DNA from: Gluconacetobacter johannae
GTDB lineage: Bacteria > Pseudomonadota > Alphaproteobacteria > Acetobacterales > Acetobacteraceae
Direction: 5' to 3'
NCBI RefSeq assembly: GCF_025994435.1
Contig: NZ_BAQK01000071.1
Location: 1 to 64,000 of the forward strand
DNA length: 64,000 nucleotides
Of the stretch, positions 16,469-25,599 are shown one piece after another. The position numbers were made by a program, and so were the translations under genes. Position 1 is the first letter of the stretch. Each line of letters opens with the position of its first letter. The notes under the pieces were generated by a model. It saw nothing but the letters and a program-made list of their open reading frames with translations, had not been told where the DNA came from and did no database searches.

Positions 16469-17416
16469 ATGCCACGCCATGACCTGTTTCCCGACATCGC
16501 GCCGTACGAAAGCGGATATCTGTCCGTCGGCGATGGACATGAATTGTATTGGGAGCAGGCGGGCAACCCCAGGGGCCGGCCCGTGCTGTTCCTGCATGGC
16601 GGGCCGGGGGCCGGGGCCGGGGCCGTGCACCGGCGCTTCTTCGACCCTGCCTTCTGGCGCGTGATCCTGTTCGACCAGCGCGGCGCGGGGCGATCGCGCC
16701 CCCATGCGTCGGTCAGCGCCAACACGACGCCCCACCTGGTCGGCGACATCGAAACCCTGCGCCGCTTCCTGGGGATCGAGGACTGGATGCTGTTCGGCGG
16801 GTCGTGGGGATCGACCCTGGCCCTTATGTACGCGCAGACCTACCCCCAGCGGGTGCGGGCGATGGTGCTGCGCGGGATCTTCCTGGGGCGGACGCAGGAA
16901 CTCGACTGGTTCTTCCACGGGCTGGCCAATGTCTTCCCCGACGCGCACGACGCCTTCCTGGCGCACCTGCCGGTCCACGACCGGCACGATCCGCTGGCCG
17001 CCTATATGCGCCTGCTGTTCGACCCCGACCCGAACATCCACCTGCCGGCGGCGCGGGCCTGGTCGGCATACGAGGGCACATGTTCCACCCTGATCCCCGC
17101 CCCAGCCGCCGTCGCGGGATTCGCCCACGACCGCGCCGTCGTCGGCCTGGCCCGGATCGAGGCCCATTATTTCCGCCACGGCCTGTTCCTGCCGCCCGAG
17201 GGCCTGCTGGGGGGCATGCCGCGGATCGCCCATATTCCCGGCCGGATCATCCAGGGACGGTACGACATGGTCTGCCCCAGCCAGTCGGCATGGGAACTGG
17301 CGCGCCACTGGCCGCGGGCCACCCTGGCGATGGTGCCCGATGCGGGCCATTCGGCCCTGGAACCGGGCATCCGCCGCCGGCTGGTCGCCTGCGTCGAGGA
17401 TCTGCGCGACGCGTGA
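16469..17416 (+). CDS. pip: Proline iminopeptidase
   Basis: Alpha/beta hydrolase of 315 aa that removes N-terminal proline from peptides (family S33). The nucleophile elbow is GGSWGSTLAL, the oxyanion strand is FLHGGPGAGAG, and FDQRGAGRSRPHAS is diagnostic of this enzyme. The late acid and histidine lie in GRYDMVCP and DAGHSALEP. No signal peptide, so cytoplasmic. Confidence 0.95.
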   Translation: MPRHDLFPDIAPYESGYLSVGDGHELYWEQAGNPRGRPVLFLHGGPGAGAGAVHRRFFDPAFWRVILFDQRGAGRSRPHASVSANTTPHLVGDIETLRRFLGIEDWMLFGGSWGSTLALMYAQTYPQRVRAMVLRGIFLGRTQELDWFFHGLANVFPDAHDAFLAHLPVHDRHDPLAAYMRLLFDPDPNIHLPAARAWSAYEGTCSTLIPAPAAVAGFAHDRAVVGLARIEAHYFRHGLFLPPEGLLGGMPRIAHIPGRIIQGRYDMVCPSQSAWELARHWPRATLAMVPDAGHSALEPGIRRRLVACVEDLRDA

Positions 17417-17533
17417 GGGGGTACGCGGCCGGCCCGCGCATTGCGGGGCCCGGCAAAACCGGCGATGCTCCGAAACGTTCGGTAGCGGTTCATCCACCTC
17501 CCGGCACCGGGCCATCTGACTGGAATCGCGTTC

Positions 17534-18097
17534 ATGAAGACCTACGCACGCTGGCTGCTCGCCGCCTCGATCCTGCCGCTGGCAGCCTGCGCCGAGGCCC
17601 CGAAGGCCCCGCCCGCGCCGCCTCCGCCGCCCCCCCTGGCCGCGGCCGACGCCACGTTCGTCGAAAAGGCGTCCGTCGCGAACACATTCGAAATCGCGAC
17701 CGGCCGCCTGGCGGACAGCCGCTCGCACAATGCAAAGGTCAAGGCGTTCGCGGCCCGGCTGGTGACCGACCACAGCGCCAACCAGGACCGGCTGGGCGGC
17801 ATCGCGACACAGCACGGCGTGACCCTGCCGACCGACCTCAGCACCGACGAGGAAAAGACCCTCGACGAGCTGAAGGCCGAGACCGGGCGTAAATTCGACC
17901 GCGATTTCCTGGCCGTGCAGGTGCAGGCCCATACCGACGCCCTGCCCCTGTTCCAGGCCGAGGCCCAGAACACCACGGATGCCGACCTGAAATCCTACGC
18001 CGCCGACACCGCGGCGGCGGTGCAATCCCACCTGAACATCGCCCAAAACCTGAGCCCCCCGGCCCACCCCCATCGGGGCCGGCGCCACCACCACTGA
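17534..18097 (+). CDS. DUF4142 lipoprotein
   Basis: Exported protein of 187 aa. Signal peptide ending LPLAAC gives a lipobox, followed by a proline-rich linker and a DUF4142 four-helix (ferritin-like) domain: FVEKASVANTFEIATGRLA, KAFAARLVTDHSANQDRL and AQNTTDADLKSYAADT. Function of the family is unknown; members are common in acetic acid bacteria. The histidine-rich C-terminal end (RGRRHHH) could bind metal but may be incidental. Confidence 0.88.
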   Translation: MKTYARWLLAASILPLAACAEAPKAPPAPPPPPPLAAADATFVEKASVANTFEIATGRLADSRSHNAKVKAFAARLVTDHSANQDRLGGIATQHGVTLPTDLSTDEEKTLDELKAETGRKFDRDFLAVQVQAHTDALPLFQAEAQNTTDADLKSYAADTAAAVQSHLNIAQNLSPPAHPHRGRRHHH

Positions 18098-18143
18098 CGG
18101 CGCGACCCACGCCGCGCGATTCGTGACGGACGACGAACGACAT

Positions 18144-18716
18144 ATGAGCATCAGGATCGACCGGATCGTCACGCGCGGCGGCGACGGCGGACAGACATCG
18201 CTGGGCGACGGCACGCGCGTCGACAAGACCTGCCCTCGCATCGAGGCCCTGGGGGCGGTCGACGAGGCCAACGCGACGATCGGCGTCCTGCGCCTGCATG
18301 TCGCCCCGTCGTCGCCCGACGCCACATGCCTGGCGCGTGTGCAGTCCCTGCTGTTCGATATCGGCGGGGTGCTGTGCGTTCCCGAACCGGGCGCGCCGGA
18401 TGCCGGGGCCGACAATTTCCGGGGTGGAGATGACGCCGTCACCGCCCTGGAAGACGCGACCGAGCGCCTGCGTGCCCGCCAGGAACCGCTGCACAGCTTC
18501 GTGCTGCCCGCCGGCAGCGCGGGCGCGGCCCATGCCCACCTGGCCCGCACGGTGGTCCGCCGCGCCGAACGCCGGGTCCTGGCGCTGCGGCGCGAGGCCG
18601 CGATCAGCCCGTCGGTCCTGCGCTGCCTGAACCGGCTGTCCGACTATCTGTTCGTGCTGGCCCGCCACCTGAACGATGACGGTCGCCAGGATGTCCTGTG
18701 GGAACCGGGCGGTTAA
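18144..18716 (+). CDS. Corrinoid adenosyltransferase, PduO/MMAB type
   Basis: Transfers the adenosyl group of ATP to cob(I)alamin, giving coenzyme B12. Characteristic segments: VTRGGDGGQTSLGDG at the N-terminus, GAVDEANATIGVLR, and CLNRLSDYLFVLAR near the end, which carries the ATP-binding Arg/Asn/Asp. 190 aa from the ATG at 18144; a GTG at 18123 would add seven residues. A B12 link in this window is HpnR, a B12-binding radical SAM enzyme, although HpnR-type enzymes are expected to use methylcobalamin, so a direct role is not implied. Confidence 0.92.
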   Translation: MSIRIDRIVTRGGDGGQTSLGDGTRVDKTCPRIEALGAVDEANATIGVLRLHVAPSSPDATCLARVQSLLFDIGGVLCVPEPGAPDAGADNFRGGDDAVTALEDATERLRARQEPLHSFVLPAGSAGAAHAHLARTVVRRAERRVLALRREAAISPSVLRCLNRLSDYLFVLARHLNDDGRQDVLWEPGG

Positions 18717-20188
18717 CGCACCCCGTGTGTCCTGACGATTTTCGGCCCCGGCCCGGACCGTTCGCCCCGGCCGCCCACCTGCCGCCGATCCTGATCGTTT
18801 CCGCCGCCCTGGTCGTCTATGCCATCGCCCTGTTCCACCCGGCGCTTCTGAACGACGGGGACAGTTTCTGGCATATCGCGGCAGGGAACTGGATCCTGCA
18901 TCACAGGGCCGTTCCGCACACCGACCCGTTTTCCGCCACCTTCGCCGGGCATCCCTGGGTCGCGCATGAATGGCTGTCCGAACTTCTGATGGCCGCCGCC
19001 TTCGACCTGGCCCGATGGGACGGGGTGCTGATCCTGACCGGCCTGGCCGTTGCCCTGACCTGCGGCATGGTCGCCGCCTTCGTCGCGCGCCGGGCCGGCG
19101 GAATGGCCGCGATCGTGACCACCATGCTCGCCATGGCCTGCACCTTTCCCAGCCTGCTGGCCCGTCCGCACATGCTGGCGCTGCCGTGCCTCGCCGGCTG
19201 GACGATCGCCCTGCTGCGCGCGCGTGAGCGGGGCACCGCGCCTCCGCCGCTTCCCATCGTCGCGGTCATGCTGCTGTGGGCGAACCTGCATGGCAGCTTC
19301 GCCTTCGGGCTGGCCCTGGCCATTCCCTTCGCGATCGAGGCGATGATCGATTCAAGGGCCGCTTCGGGGGCCGACCCCATCCCGACAGCCCTGCGCTGGG
19401 GCCGGTTCATCATCCTGTCCACCGCCACGACGCTTGTGACGCCGAACGGCTGGCAAGGGCTGCTCTTTCCTTTCCGGCTGGTGTGGATGCCGCAGCTCGC
19501 CGGCATCGGCGAATGGCAGCCCGTCAATTTCGCCACGATCCAGCCTCTGGAATACGCGCTGTTCGCGCTGTTGTACGTGACCATGACACGCACCGTCCGG
19601 GTACCCGCGATACGGCTGCTGATCCTGATCGGCCTGCTGTATCTCGCCCTTCGTCATGAACGCGACCAGATGGTGGCCGGGATCGTCGGCGCGCTGATCC
19701 TGGCGCAGCCCATTGGCCGGGCCGTCGCGCACGACGGCGCCGCCGGCACGGGGCCGCGCGCCACACGCCCCTGCCTTGCCGCCGGCTTCATCGCCTTTGC
19801 CCTGCTGACCCTGGCCCGCACGCTCCACCCGTTCGTGCTGGCCAACAGGCCGTCCGCCCCGGTTGCCGCCGTGGCGCAGGTGCCCGCCGACCTGGCCCGC
19901 CAGCCGGTGTTCAATTCCTACGCCTTCGGCGGGTATCTCATCTTCAGCGGCATCCGGCCATTCATCGACAGCCGGGCCGACATGTACGGCGCCGCCTTCA
20001 TGACATCCTACCTGGCGGCGATGGATGTGGCGGACCGGGACGCCTTCGCGCGGATCGTCGCACGCCACGACATTCGCTGGACGATCCTGCCGCCCGGTGC
20101 ACCCCTTGCCCGCCTACTGGATACGCTGCCAGGCTGGCGCCGCGTGTATGCCGACAAAATCGCCGTCATCCATACCCGCGCGCCCTGA
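18698..20188 (+). CDS. Polytopic membrane protein, glycosyltransferase-like, unknown
   Basis: Integral membrane protein of about 490 aa with around ten hydrophobic helices. The early segment LLNDGDSFWHIAAGNWILHH and the following HPWVAHEWLSELLMAAAFD resemble the first periplasmic loop of GT-C type membrane glycosyltransferases or O-antigen ligase-like proteins, where an Asp binds metal. The C-terminal part ends in a small soluble domain (FNSYAFGGYLIFSGIRPFID, then DSRADMYG), seen in several uncharacterised bacterial membrane proteins. GTG at 18698 overlaps the adenosyltransferase gene; GTG at 18725 is an alternative. Confidence 0.75.
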   Translation: MGTGRLTHPVCPDDFRPRPGPFAPAAHLPPILIVSAALVVYAIALFHPALLNDGDSFWHIAAGNWILHHRAVPHTDPFSATFAGHPWVAHEWLSELLMAAAFDLARWDGVLILTGLAVALTCGMVAAFVARRAGGMAAIVTTMLAMACTFPSLLARPHMLALPCLAGWTIALLRARERGTAPPPLPIVAVMLLWANLHGSFAFGLALAIPFAIEAMIDSRAASGADPIPTALRWGRFIILSTATTLVTPNGWQGLLFPFRLVWMPQLAGIGEWQPVNFATIQPLEYALFALLYVTMTRTVRVPAIRLLILIGLLYLALRHERDQMVAGIVGALILAQPIGRAVAHDGAAGTGPRATRPCLAAGFIAFALLTLARTLHPFVLANRPSAPVAAVAQVPADLARQPVFNSYAFGGYLIFSGIRPFIDSRADMYGAAFMTSYLAAMDVADRDAFARIVARHDIRWTILPPGAPLARLLDTLPGWRRVYADKIAVIHTRAP

Positions 20189-20193
20189 CCCGA

Positions 20194-20829
20194 TCAGCCC
20201 CGCGCCAGCGGATGGCCCTGGGGCGCCAGATCGCGCAGAGCCTCGTAGGCCGCGTCAACCAGCCGGCTGCGGCTGGCCGTCACGTCGAGTTCCAGCAACA
20301 CCTCGCCGTCATCCGGCTCCTCCAGCGCGTCGAACTGGCTGTCCAGCATCGTCGACGGCATGAAATGGCCCGTCCGCTGCCCCAGGCGCGGCGCGATGTC
20401 CTCTTTCCGGCCCTTGAGGTAGACGAAACCGACCTCGGGATTCCCGCCCGAGATGATTTCGCGATAATGCCGTTTCAGGGACGAACAGGTCACGATCCCG
20501 TACCCGCCCGAGGACAGCCACAGCCGCGCCACCTCGGCGATCTTTTCCAGCCAGGGGGCACGGTCCTCGTCGGTCAGGGGGGTGCCGGCGCTCATCTTGG
20601 CGATGTTCGTCTCGGGGTGCAGTTCGTCGCCTTCGACGATCGGCCAGCCCATCCGGCGGGCCAGAAGCTGCGCCAGGGTGGATTTGCCCGATCCCGAAAC
20701 CCCCATCACCACCAGAACGCGCGGCGCGCCCACCTGCTTCATGCGAGTCGACGGTTTCGCGAGTGGAACGTGTGATGCCGCGAACGGCGGTGCGACAGGG
20801 GACGCGGTAAGGGGGGCGTGTTGTGCCAT
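20194..20829 (-). CDS. gntK: Gluconokinase
   Basis: Phosphorylates gluconate to 6-phosphogluconate for the pentose phosphate and Entner-Doudoroff pathways, a key step in gluconate-making acetic acid bacteria. P-loop GVSGSGKST is at residues 43-51; DELHPETNIAKMSAGTPL and the STMLDSQFDALEEP segment identify the thermoresistant GntK family. There is a nonconserved N-terminal extension of about 30 residues; M30 (20742) is an alternative start giving a standard-length protein. It is convergent with the membrane protein gene, and upstream lies a long AT-richer gap. Confidence 0.95.
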   Translation of the reverse strand: MAQHAPLTASPVAPPFAASHVPLAKPSTRMKQVGAPRVLVVMGVSGSGKSTLAQLLARRMGWPIVEGDELHPETNIAKMSAGTPLTDEDRAPWLEKIAEVARLWLSSGGYGIVTCSSLKRHYREIISGGNPEVGFVYLKGRKEDIAPRLGQRTGHFMPSTMLDSQFDALEEPDDGEVLLELDVTASRSRLVDAAYEALRDLAPQGHPLARG

Positions 20830-21522
20830 GGTGAACGTTTTTCCCTTTATTAGTTTTCTTGATTGTCGGCTGTCCGGTCAGGACATAGCCGGCCGGAGCC
20901 GCCGTCGCGCTTTTTTCGCAGCGCCGATGGACGGGGCAATACCGAACCAACCCCTATAGTGGTGTCCCCGCCACCGGAGCAGGGCAAGCATTCAGGCAGG
21001 ACATCACATAGAAGTGAATCTGTCGCACGGATTCGTCGCCCTGCGATCGGGCGCCCATCACCATATGACAAACCTGGGTCAGGAATAGAATCGCCGTTAA
21101 CGAAAAAAAATGACTTGGGCCTGTAACATCGGTTCGATCATTCGATGTCGGTTTCTTCGGCTTTCATCATTTGCGAAATAGCTGACGCGCGCATGCCCGT
21201 TCAATACACGACACCCATGACGCCTGACCTGTCCAAACTGTAATGACAAATCAGATATATCCCCTTCACATGTCAAAGACACTGCCCCGGCGGCCGCTTC
21301 GGCACGTCTTTCACCTAAAAAGGTCACCAGCCTAAGAATTTCCCGCACAATGGCCTTGCATTTTCTTTCCGAAAGAGGCTATGCAAAACAAAATCATTAT
21401 ACATTTCGATTCTAAGCCCCCATTGAAAGCCAGACTGACACACACTGACATGAAAATGTGATTTTCAGTCCGGGACAAACCCCAGGTCGTCTGTCCTTTC
21501 GTATTTTTCGAGAGTTTTTGCC
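20830..21522. other. 693-bp intergenic region, AT-richer
   Basis: Divergent spacer between gntK and the coiled-coil protein gene. Only short frames without recognisable protein content are present (for example one on the minus strand at 21097-21348), and none is supported. The right half is clearly AT-rich and includes a perfect dyad listed separately. I see no tRNA or mobile element. Confidence 0.6.
21434..21467 (+). promoter_or_regulatory. Operator-like sites upstream of the coiled-coil gene
   Basis: A perfect 17-bp dyad, TGAAAAT-GTG-ATTTTCA, lies at 21451-21467. It is preceded by two direct copies of ACTGACA at 21434-21440 and 21444-21450, spaced exactly 10 bp. The block ends 55 bp before the GTG start at 21523. 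The geometry suggests a protein-binding site; the binding protein is unknown. Confidence 0.4.
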
Positions 21523-22188
21523 GTGTCCGTATATAACGAATCGCTTCCCTTTTCCGGCGAGACGGAACAGGCCGATATTGATAACCGCGACGAAGTCAGC
21601 GAACAGGCCCTGCGCCTGGCCCTGTCGCGACTGGGATCGAAGCGCAGCGCGCCTTCGCCTTCGCCTTCCCCCACGCCGGCGGCCTCCGCGCGCCTGCCCC
21701 GTGCCCACGACCCCGCGCAGCGCCGGCGCAAGTTCGTCCAGGATGGCGAGGTTCGCGTCGAGCACCACGCCATGTCCCGCCCGACCCCCCGTACGCTGCA
21801 TGTCCCGACGGACGATGGCGGAGAGGTCGAGCGCCTGCGCCAGCAGGTCCGCCACGAACAGAAACTGCGCGAAGACGCCGAACGCGCCAGCCATGACGCG
21901 CAGGCCAGCCTGCGTTCGCTGGAAACGCGCATCGGTCACGCCGACATCATCCTGACCGAAGCGAAGTCACAGATCGAAGCCCGTGACGACGAAATCCAGG
22001 ACCTGAAGGCCGATCTGCTGACAGCCCGTGCCGAGACGACGCGGCTGGAGGCCGAACTGGCCCAGCTTCGCAGCCGGACGACCACGCCTGCCGCCGCCCC
22101 CATCCGCCGCCCGCGCAGGCCCATCGCCCGCATCGAGGAGCCGGAGGACGAGCCCGAGCCCGTCAAATGGTGGATCAAGAAGAAATAA
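21523..22188 (+). CDS. Coiled-coil protein of unknown function
   Basis: A 221-aa protein without signal peptide. The first third is polar and Ser/Pro-rich (APSPSPSPTPAASA). The centre, about residues 95-185, is a long heptad-rich coiled coil (EVERLRQQVRHEQKLREDAERA and onward). The C-terminus is Arg/Pro- then acid-rich and ends in WWIKKK. No enzymatic motif. A GTG start with a weak GAGAG upstream is used. It may be a structural or envelope-associated protein of acetic acid bacteria, but I do not recognise it. Confidence 0.75.
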   Translation: MSVYNESLPFSGETEQADIDNRDEVSEQALRLALSRLGSKRSAPSPSPSPTPAASARLPRAHDPAQRRRKFVQDGEVRVEHHAMSRPTPRTLHVPTDDGGEVERLRQQVRHEQKLREDAERASHDAQASLRSLETRIGHADIILTEAKSQIEARDDEIQDLKADLLTARAETTRLEAELAQLRSRTTTPAAAPIRRPRRPIARIEEPEDEPEPVKWWIKKK

Positions 22189-22219
22189 GCGGCGAAACAT
22201 CCGGCCTGGTCCCGGCGCC

Positions 22220-22672
22220 GTGGCCTGCCTGCCTGTTTCCACGGGCCGGATTGCACAGGCGATCGTCATCGCCAGCATGGGGTGCGCTATCGCGCTCCTG
22301 ATGATGGCGCCGCTGATCGGTGGGCTGTTCGTCCTGCTGCGCGACGTCTTCGGCGCGCTGACCCTGCCGTTCTCGCTCCTGTTCGGCATGGCGGGCCGCG
22401 ACGACCATGCGGCGGCCCTGGGCCATGTGGTGGGCGCGATGGGGTCGGACCTGCTGCGCCATCCGTTGCGCGCGCTCTGTGCGGCGGCGCTGTGCGGCGC
22501 CAGCGCGGTGCTGTCCATCCTGGCGCGCGGTCGTGGGGCGCGGGCGATGCTGATGGGCGCGGCGACGGCCAGCGCCGGCGCCGCGTGGCTTGGCGGTTAT
22601 CCGGTCGCGCTGGTCCTGGCGCCGGGATTCGTCACCGAATGCCTGTGCGCCGTCCGCCCCGCCGAACGCTGA
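22220..22672 (+). CDS. Small membrane protein, unknown function
   Basis: A protein of about 150 aa with three to four hydrophobic stretches (ALLMMAPLIGGLFVLLRDVFG, LCAAALCGASAVLSILA, GYPVALVLAPGFVTECL). It lies 31 bp behind the coiled-coil gene on the same strand, probably co-transcribed. The start is uncertain: GTG at 22220, or ATG at 22277 that would begin just before the first helix. Not recognised. Confidence 0.55.
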   Translation: MACLPVSTGRIAQAIVIASMGCAIALLMMAPLIGGLFVLLRDVFGALTLPFSLLFGMAGRDDHAAALGHVVGAMGSDLLRHPLRALCAAALCGASAVLSILARGRGARAMLMGAATASAGAAWLGGYPVALVLAPGFVTECLCAVRPAER

Positions 22673-22818
22673 CCGACAGGGGCGCCATCCCCCGGGTCTT
22701 CCAGCCGCCCCCGAAAACATGATACCGCGACAGATGCCTGCGGCCGACAGGAAGCGCGTTCCGACCGACGGCCAGATAAAAACAACAAGAACAGCACTCA
22801 CGTCAGCAGGACCAGGAC

Positions 22819-24288
22819 ATGGCAGGAACGGAGTCTCGCCCGACGGCTTTCGATCGGGCTGCATCCCATCCCCCCATCATCACCGACATTCCGGCCCGGC
22901 TCGACCGCCTGCCCTGGTCGCGTTTTCACGTGCTGGTGGTCATCGCACTCGGCATCACCTGGATTCTGGACGGGCTGGAGGTCACCATCGTCGGGTCCGT
23001 GGCCCCCGTGCTGCAACGGGGCGACACGCTGGGCCTGTCGGCGGAAGATGTCGGGGCGGCGGCGTCATCGTATGTCGCGGGCGCCGTCATCGGCGCGCTG
23101 CTGTTCGGATGGATGAGCGACCGTCTGGGCCGGCGGCAGATCTTCACCGTGACGCTGGGGCTGTATATCCTGGGCGTCGGCCTGACCGCGCTGTCGTGGA
23201 ACATGGCCAGCTTCGCGCTGTTCCGCCTGATTACCGGGCTTGGGATCGGCGGCGAGTATTCGGCCATCAATTCCGCCATCGACGAACTGATGCCCGCCCG
23301 CCTGCGCGGCCGTGTCGATCTGATCGTCAACGGCACCTTCTGGGCCGGCGCGGCGCTGGGGGCGGCGGGGTCAATGCTGCTGCTGCAGGGGACGATCATG
23401 CCGGTCACGCTGGCATGGCGGGTCATCTTCGGCATCGGCGCCATCATGGGGCTGGGGGTCATCGCCCTGCGTCGCTGGGTTCCGGAGAGCCCGCGCTGGC
23501 TGATGACCCATCGGCGGGTCGAGGAAGCCACCCGGATCGTGGTGCAGATCGAGGCCCGGCATGGCGGATCGGCGATCCGGCTGACCGAAACCCTGGACAC
23601 GGTGTCGATCCACCCCGCCGGCACCTTCGGGCTGCGCGAGGCCCTGACGGTCCTGGCCGGCCCCTATCGCGGCCGGGCGGGATACGTCCTGGTCCTGATG
23701 ATCGCGCAGGCGTTCCTGTATAATGCGGTGTTCTTCACCTACGGGCTGGTCCTGACCCGGTACGACCATGTGGCGGACGCCTCGGTCGGGCTGTATATCC
23801 TGCCGCTGGCGGTCGGCAACCTGCTGGGGCCGCTGGCGCTGGGCAAATGGTTCGACACGCTGGGCCGGCGGCGCATGATCGTCCTGACCTACAGCCTGGC
23901 GGGCATCCTGATGTTCGTCGTGTCCGTGCTGTTCGCGGCCGGAATGCTGGACGCCCGCCTGCAGACGACGCTGTGGGTGGTGATCTTCTTCTTCGCCTCG
24001 GCGGCGGCCAGCGCCGCCTACCTGACGGCCAGCGAGATCTTTCCCCTGGAAATCCGCGCCCTGACGATCGCGCTGTTCTATGCCCTGGGCACGCTGTTCG
24101 GCGGGGTGGCGGCGCCCTTCCTGTTCGGATGGCTGATCGGCCGGGGCAGCCTGCTGTCGCTGGCCACCGGCTATGGCGCGGCGGCGCTGCTGATGCTGGT
24201 GGCCGCCGCCGTGACCGCCCGCTGGGGCGTCGATGCCGAAGGACAGTCGCTGGAGCGGATCGCGCCCCCCCTGTCGTCGATGATGTGA
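22819..24288 (+). CDS. Major facilitator superfamily transporter
   Basis: Twelve-helix inner-membrane transporter (489 aa). The loop 2-3 signature is GWMSDRLGRRQ, the sugar-porter-like PESPRWLMTHRR follows helix 6, and a matching GKWFDTLGRRRM stands in the second half. ITWILDGLEVTIVGSVAP in helix 1 is typical of aromatic acid/metabolite:proton symporters or sugar porters. It lies 20 bp upstream of mtnK on the same strand, so an import role connected with methylthioribose or a related compound is possible but unproven. Confidence 0.9.
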   Translation: MAGTESRPTAFDRAASHPPIITDIPARLDRLPWSRFHVLVVIALGITWILDGLEVTIVGSVAPVLQRGDTLGLSAEDVGAAASSYVAGAVIGALLFGWMSDRLGRRQIFTVTLGLYILGVGLTALSWNMASFALFRLITGLGIGGEYSAINSAIDELMPARLRGRVDLIVNGTFWAGAALGAAGSMLLLQGTIMPVTLAWRVIFGIGAIMGLGVIALRRWVPESPRWLMTHRRVEEATRIVVQIEARHGGSAIRLTETLDTVSIHPAGTFGLREALTVLAGPYRGRAGYVLVLMIAQAFLYNAVFFTYGLVLTRYDHVADASVGLYILPLAVGNLLGPLALGKWFDTLGRRRMIVLTYSLAGILMFVVSVLFAAGMLDARLQTTLWVVIFFFASAAASAAYLTASEIFPLEIRALTIALFYALGTLFGGVAAPFLFGWLIGRGSLLSLATGYGAAALLMLVAAAVTARWGVDAEGQSLERIAPPLSSMM

Positions 24289-24308
24289 TAGACTGTCCGG
24301 ATTACAGC

Positions 24309-25568
24309 ATGAGCCCGCATTCCCTTCCCCCGGCGCCAGCGGCGTACCGCACGCTCGATACCGACGGCATCCGCGCGTTTCTGGCCGGCGTGCCCACCCT
24401 GGCCACACGCCTGGGCGGTCCCGCCGCGCACTGGCGCATCCGCGAGGTCAGCGACGGCAACCTGAACAACGTCTTCCTGATCGACGGCCCCCAGGGCGGC
24501 GTCTGCTTCAAGCAGTCCCTGCCCCATGTGCGCGTGGACCCGGCATGGAAGATGCCGCTGGACCGCACATTCTACGAGGCCGCCTATCTGCGCGAAATCC
24601 GGCCCTGCGTCGGCGCGCTGACGACCGACATCCTGCATTTCGACCCGGACCTGTTCGTGCTGGTGGTGGAAAGCCTGGACCGACACGTCGTCCTGCGGCG
24701 CGGCCTGATGGCGGGCGGGGACTGGCCCGACGCCGCCCGCGCCGTTGGCGCCTTCGTCGCGCGCGGCGCCTTCCACACGTCGCTGCTGGCCGCCCCGTTC
24801 GAGGAGATCACGCGCCGCCTGGATGTGTTTTCGGGCAATCGCACCCTGACGCGGATCACGGTCGACCTGGTCCTGACCGACCCGTACCGCGACCACCCCC
24901 GCAACCACTGGATCAGCCCGGACCTGGACGGCATCGCGGCGGACATCCGCACCGATCCCCACGTTCGTCGGCGCGTGGGCGCCATGCAGGCCCGTTTCCT
25001 GACCTGCCGGCAGGCGCTGCTGCATGGCGACCTGCACACCGGCTCGGTCATGGTGGCGGACGACGACACCCGGGTCATCGACGGCGAATTTGCCTGCCCC
25101 GGCCCCATCGGCTTCGATTGCGGCCTGTTCATCGGCAACCTGCTGCTGCATCTGTTCGCCTGTGGCGATTCCGCCGGGCAGGACCGGGCGGTGCGGGACA
25201 TCGCCCAATTCTGGGCCAGCTTCCACGACACGTTCGGGGAGTTGTGGCGCACCGCCACCCGGCACGACGGAAACGGCGACGCCTACGCCGCCGCCCTGTT
25301 CCGCGACGACCCGTCCGGCCTGCAACAGGCACAGGCCGATTTCATGCGGGACGTGACGGCTGACACGATTGCCTTCGCGGCAATGGAAATCATTCGTCGG
25401 ATCGTGGGGTACGCCCACGTACCCGATTTCGACACGATCCCCGACCGCGCCGCCCGCGCCGGGCGACAGGCCGCGGCCCTGGCGCTGGCGCGCGACCTGC
25501 TGGCCGACCCGGACATCGTGACGACGATCGCGGATCTGGAGTCACTGGCCCGTGGTCGCGCCAGATAG
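24309..25568 (+). CDS. mtnK: 5-methylthioribose kinase
   Basis: Phosphorylates methylthioribose in methionine salvage. The protein-kinase-like catalytic motif is LLHGDLHTGSVM, and the metal site is VIDGEFACPGPIGFD, both diagnostic of MtnK within the APH fold. GNLNNVFLI and GGVCFKQSLPHVR are N-lobe landmarks. Length 419 aa is normal. No other mtn genes (mtnA, mtnN) are visible in the window. It is probably co-transcribed with the preceding MFS gene. Confidence 0.93.
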   Translation: MSPHSLPPAPAAYRTLDTDGIRAFLAGVPTLATRLGGPAAHWRIREVSDGNLNNVFLIDGPQGGVCFKQSLPHVRVDPAWKMPLDRTFYEAAYLREIRPCVGALTTDILHFDPDLFVLVVESLDRHVVLRRGLMAGGDWPDAARAVGAFVARGAFHTSLLAAPFEEITRRLDVFSGNRTLTRITVDLVLTDPYRDHPRNHWISPDLDGIAADIRTDPHVRRRVGAMQARFLTCRQALLHGDLHTGSVMVADDDTRVIDGEFACPGPIGFDCGLFIGNLLLHLFACGDSAGQDRAVRDIAQFWASFHDTFGELWRTATRHDGNGDAYAAALFRDDPSGLQQAQADFMRDVTADTIAFAAMEIIRRIVGYAHVPDFDTIPDRAARAGRQAAALALARDLLADPDIVTTIADLESLARGRAR

Positions 25569-25571
25569 GTA

Positions 25572-25599
25572 GCCCCGGCGAGGGCCACGGCCCTTGCCT
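25572..25599. terminator. Hairpin between convergent mtnK and aminotransferase genes
   Basis: An inverted repeat (on the minus strand GGCAAGGGCC then GGCCCTCGCC, one mismatch) fills the 31-bp gap between the two converging genes. It has no T tract. It resembles the hairpin at 53114-53133 in sequence, so it could also be a copy of a dispersed repeat. Confidence 0.4.

Noticed and set aside
16013..18550. 845-aa minus-strand frame spanning the DUF423, peptidase and DUF4142 region
   Set aside because: Only its last 135 codons (DUF423) encode a recognisable protein; the rest is antisense to well-supported genes.
21097..21348. 83-aa minus-strand frame in the gntK gap
   Set aside because: No ribosome site, domain or neighbour context; likely chance.
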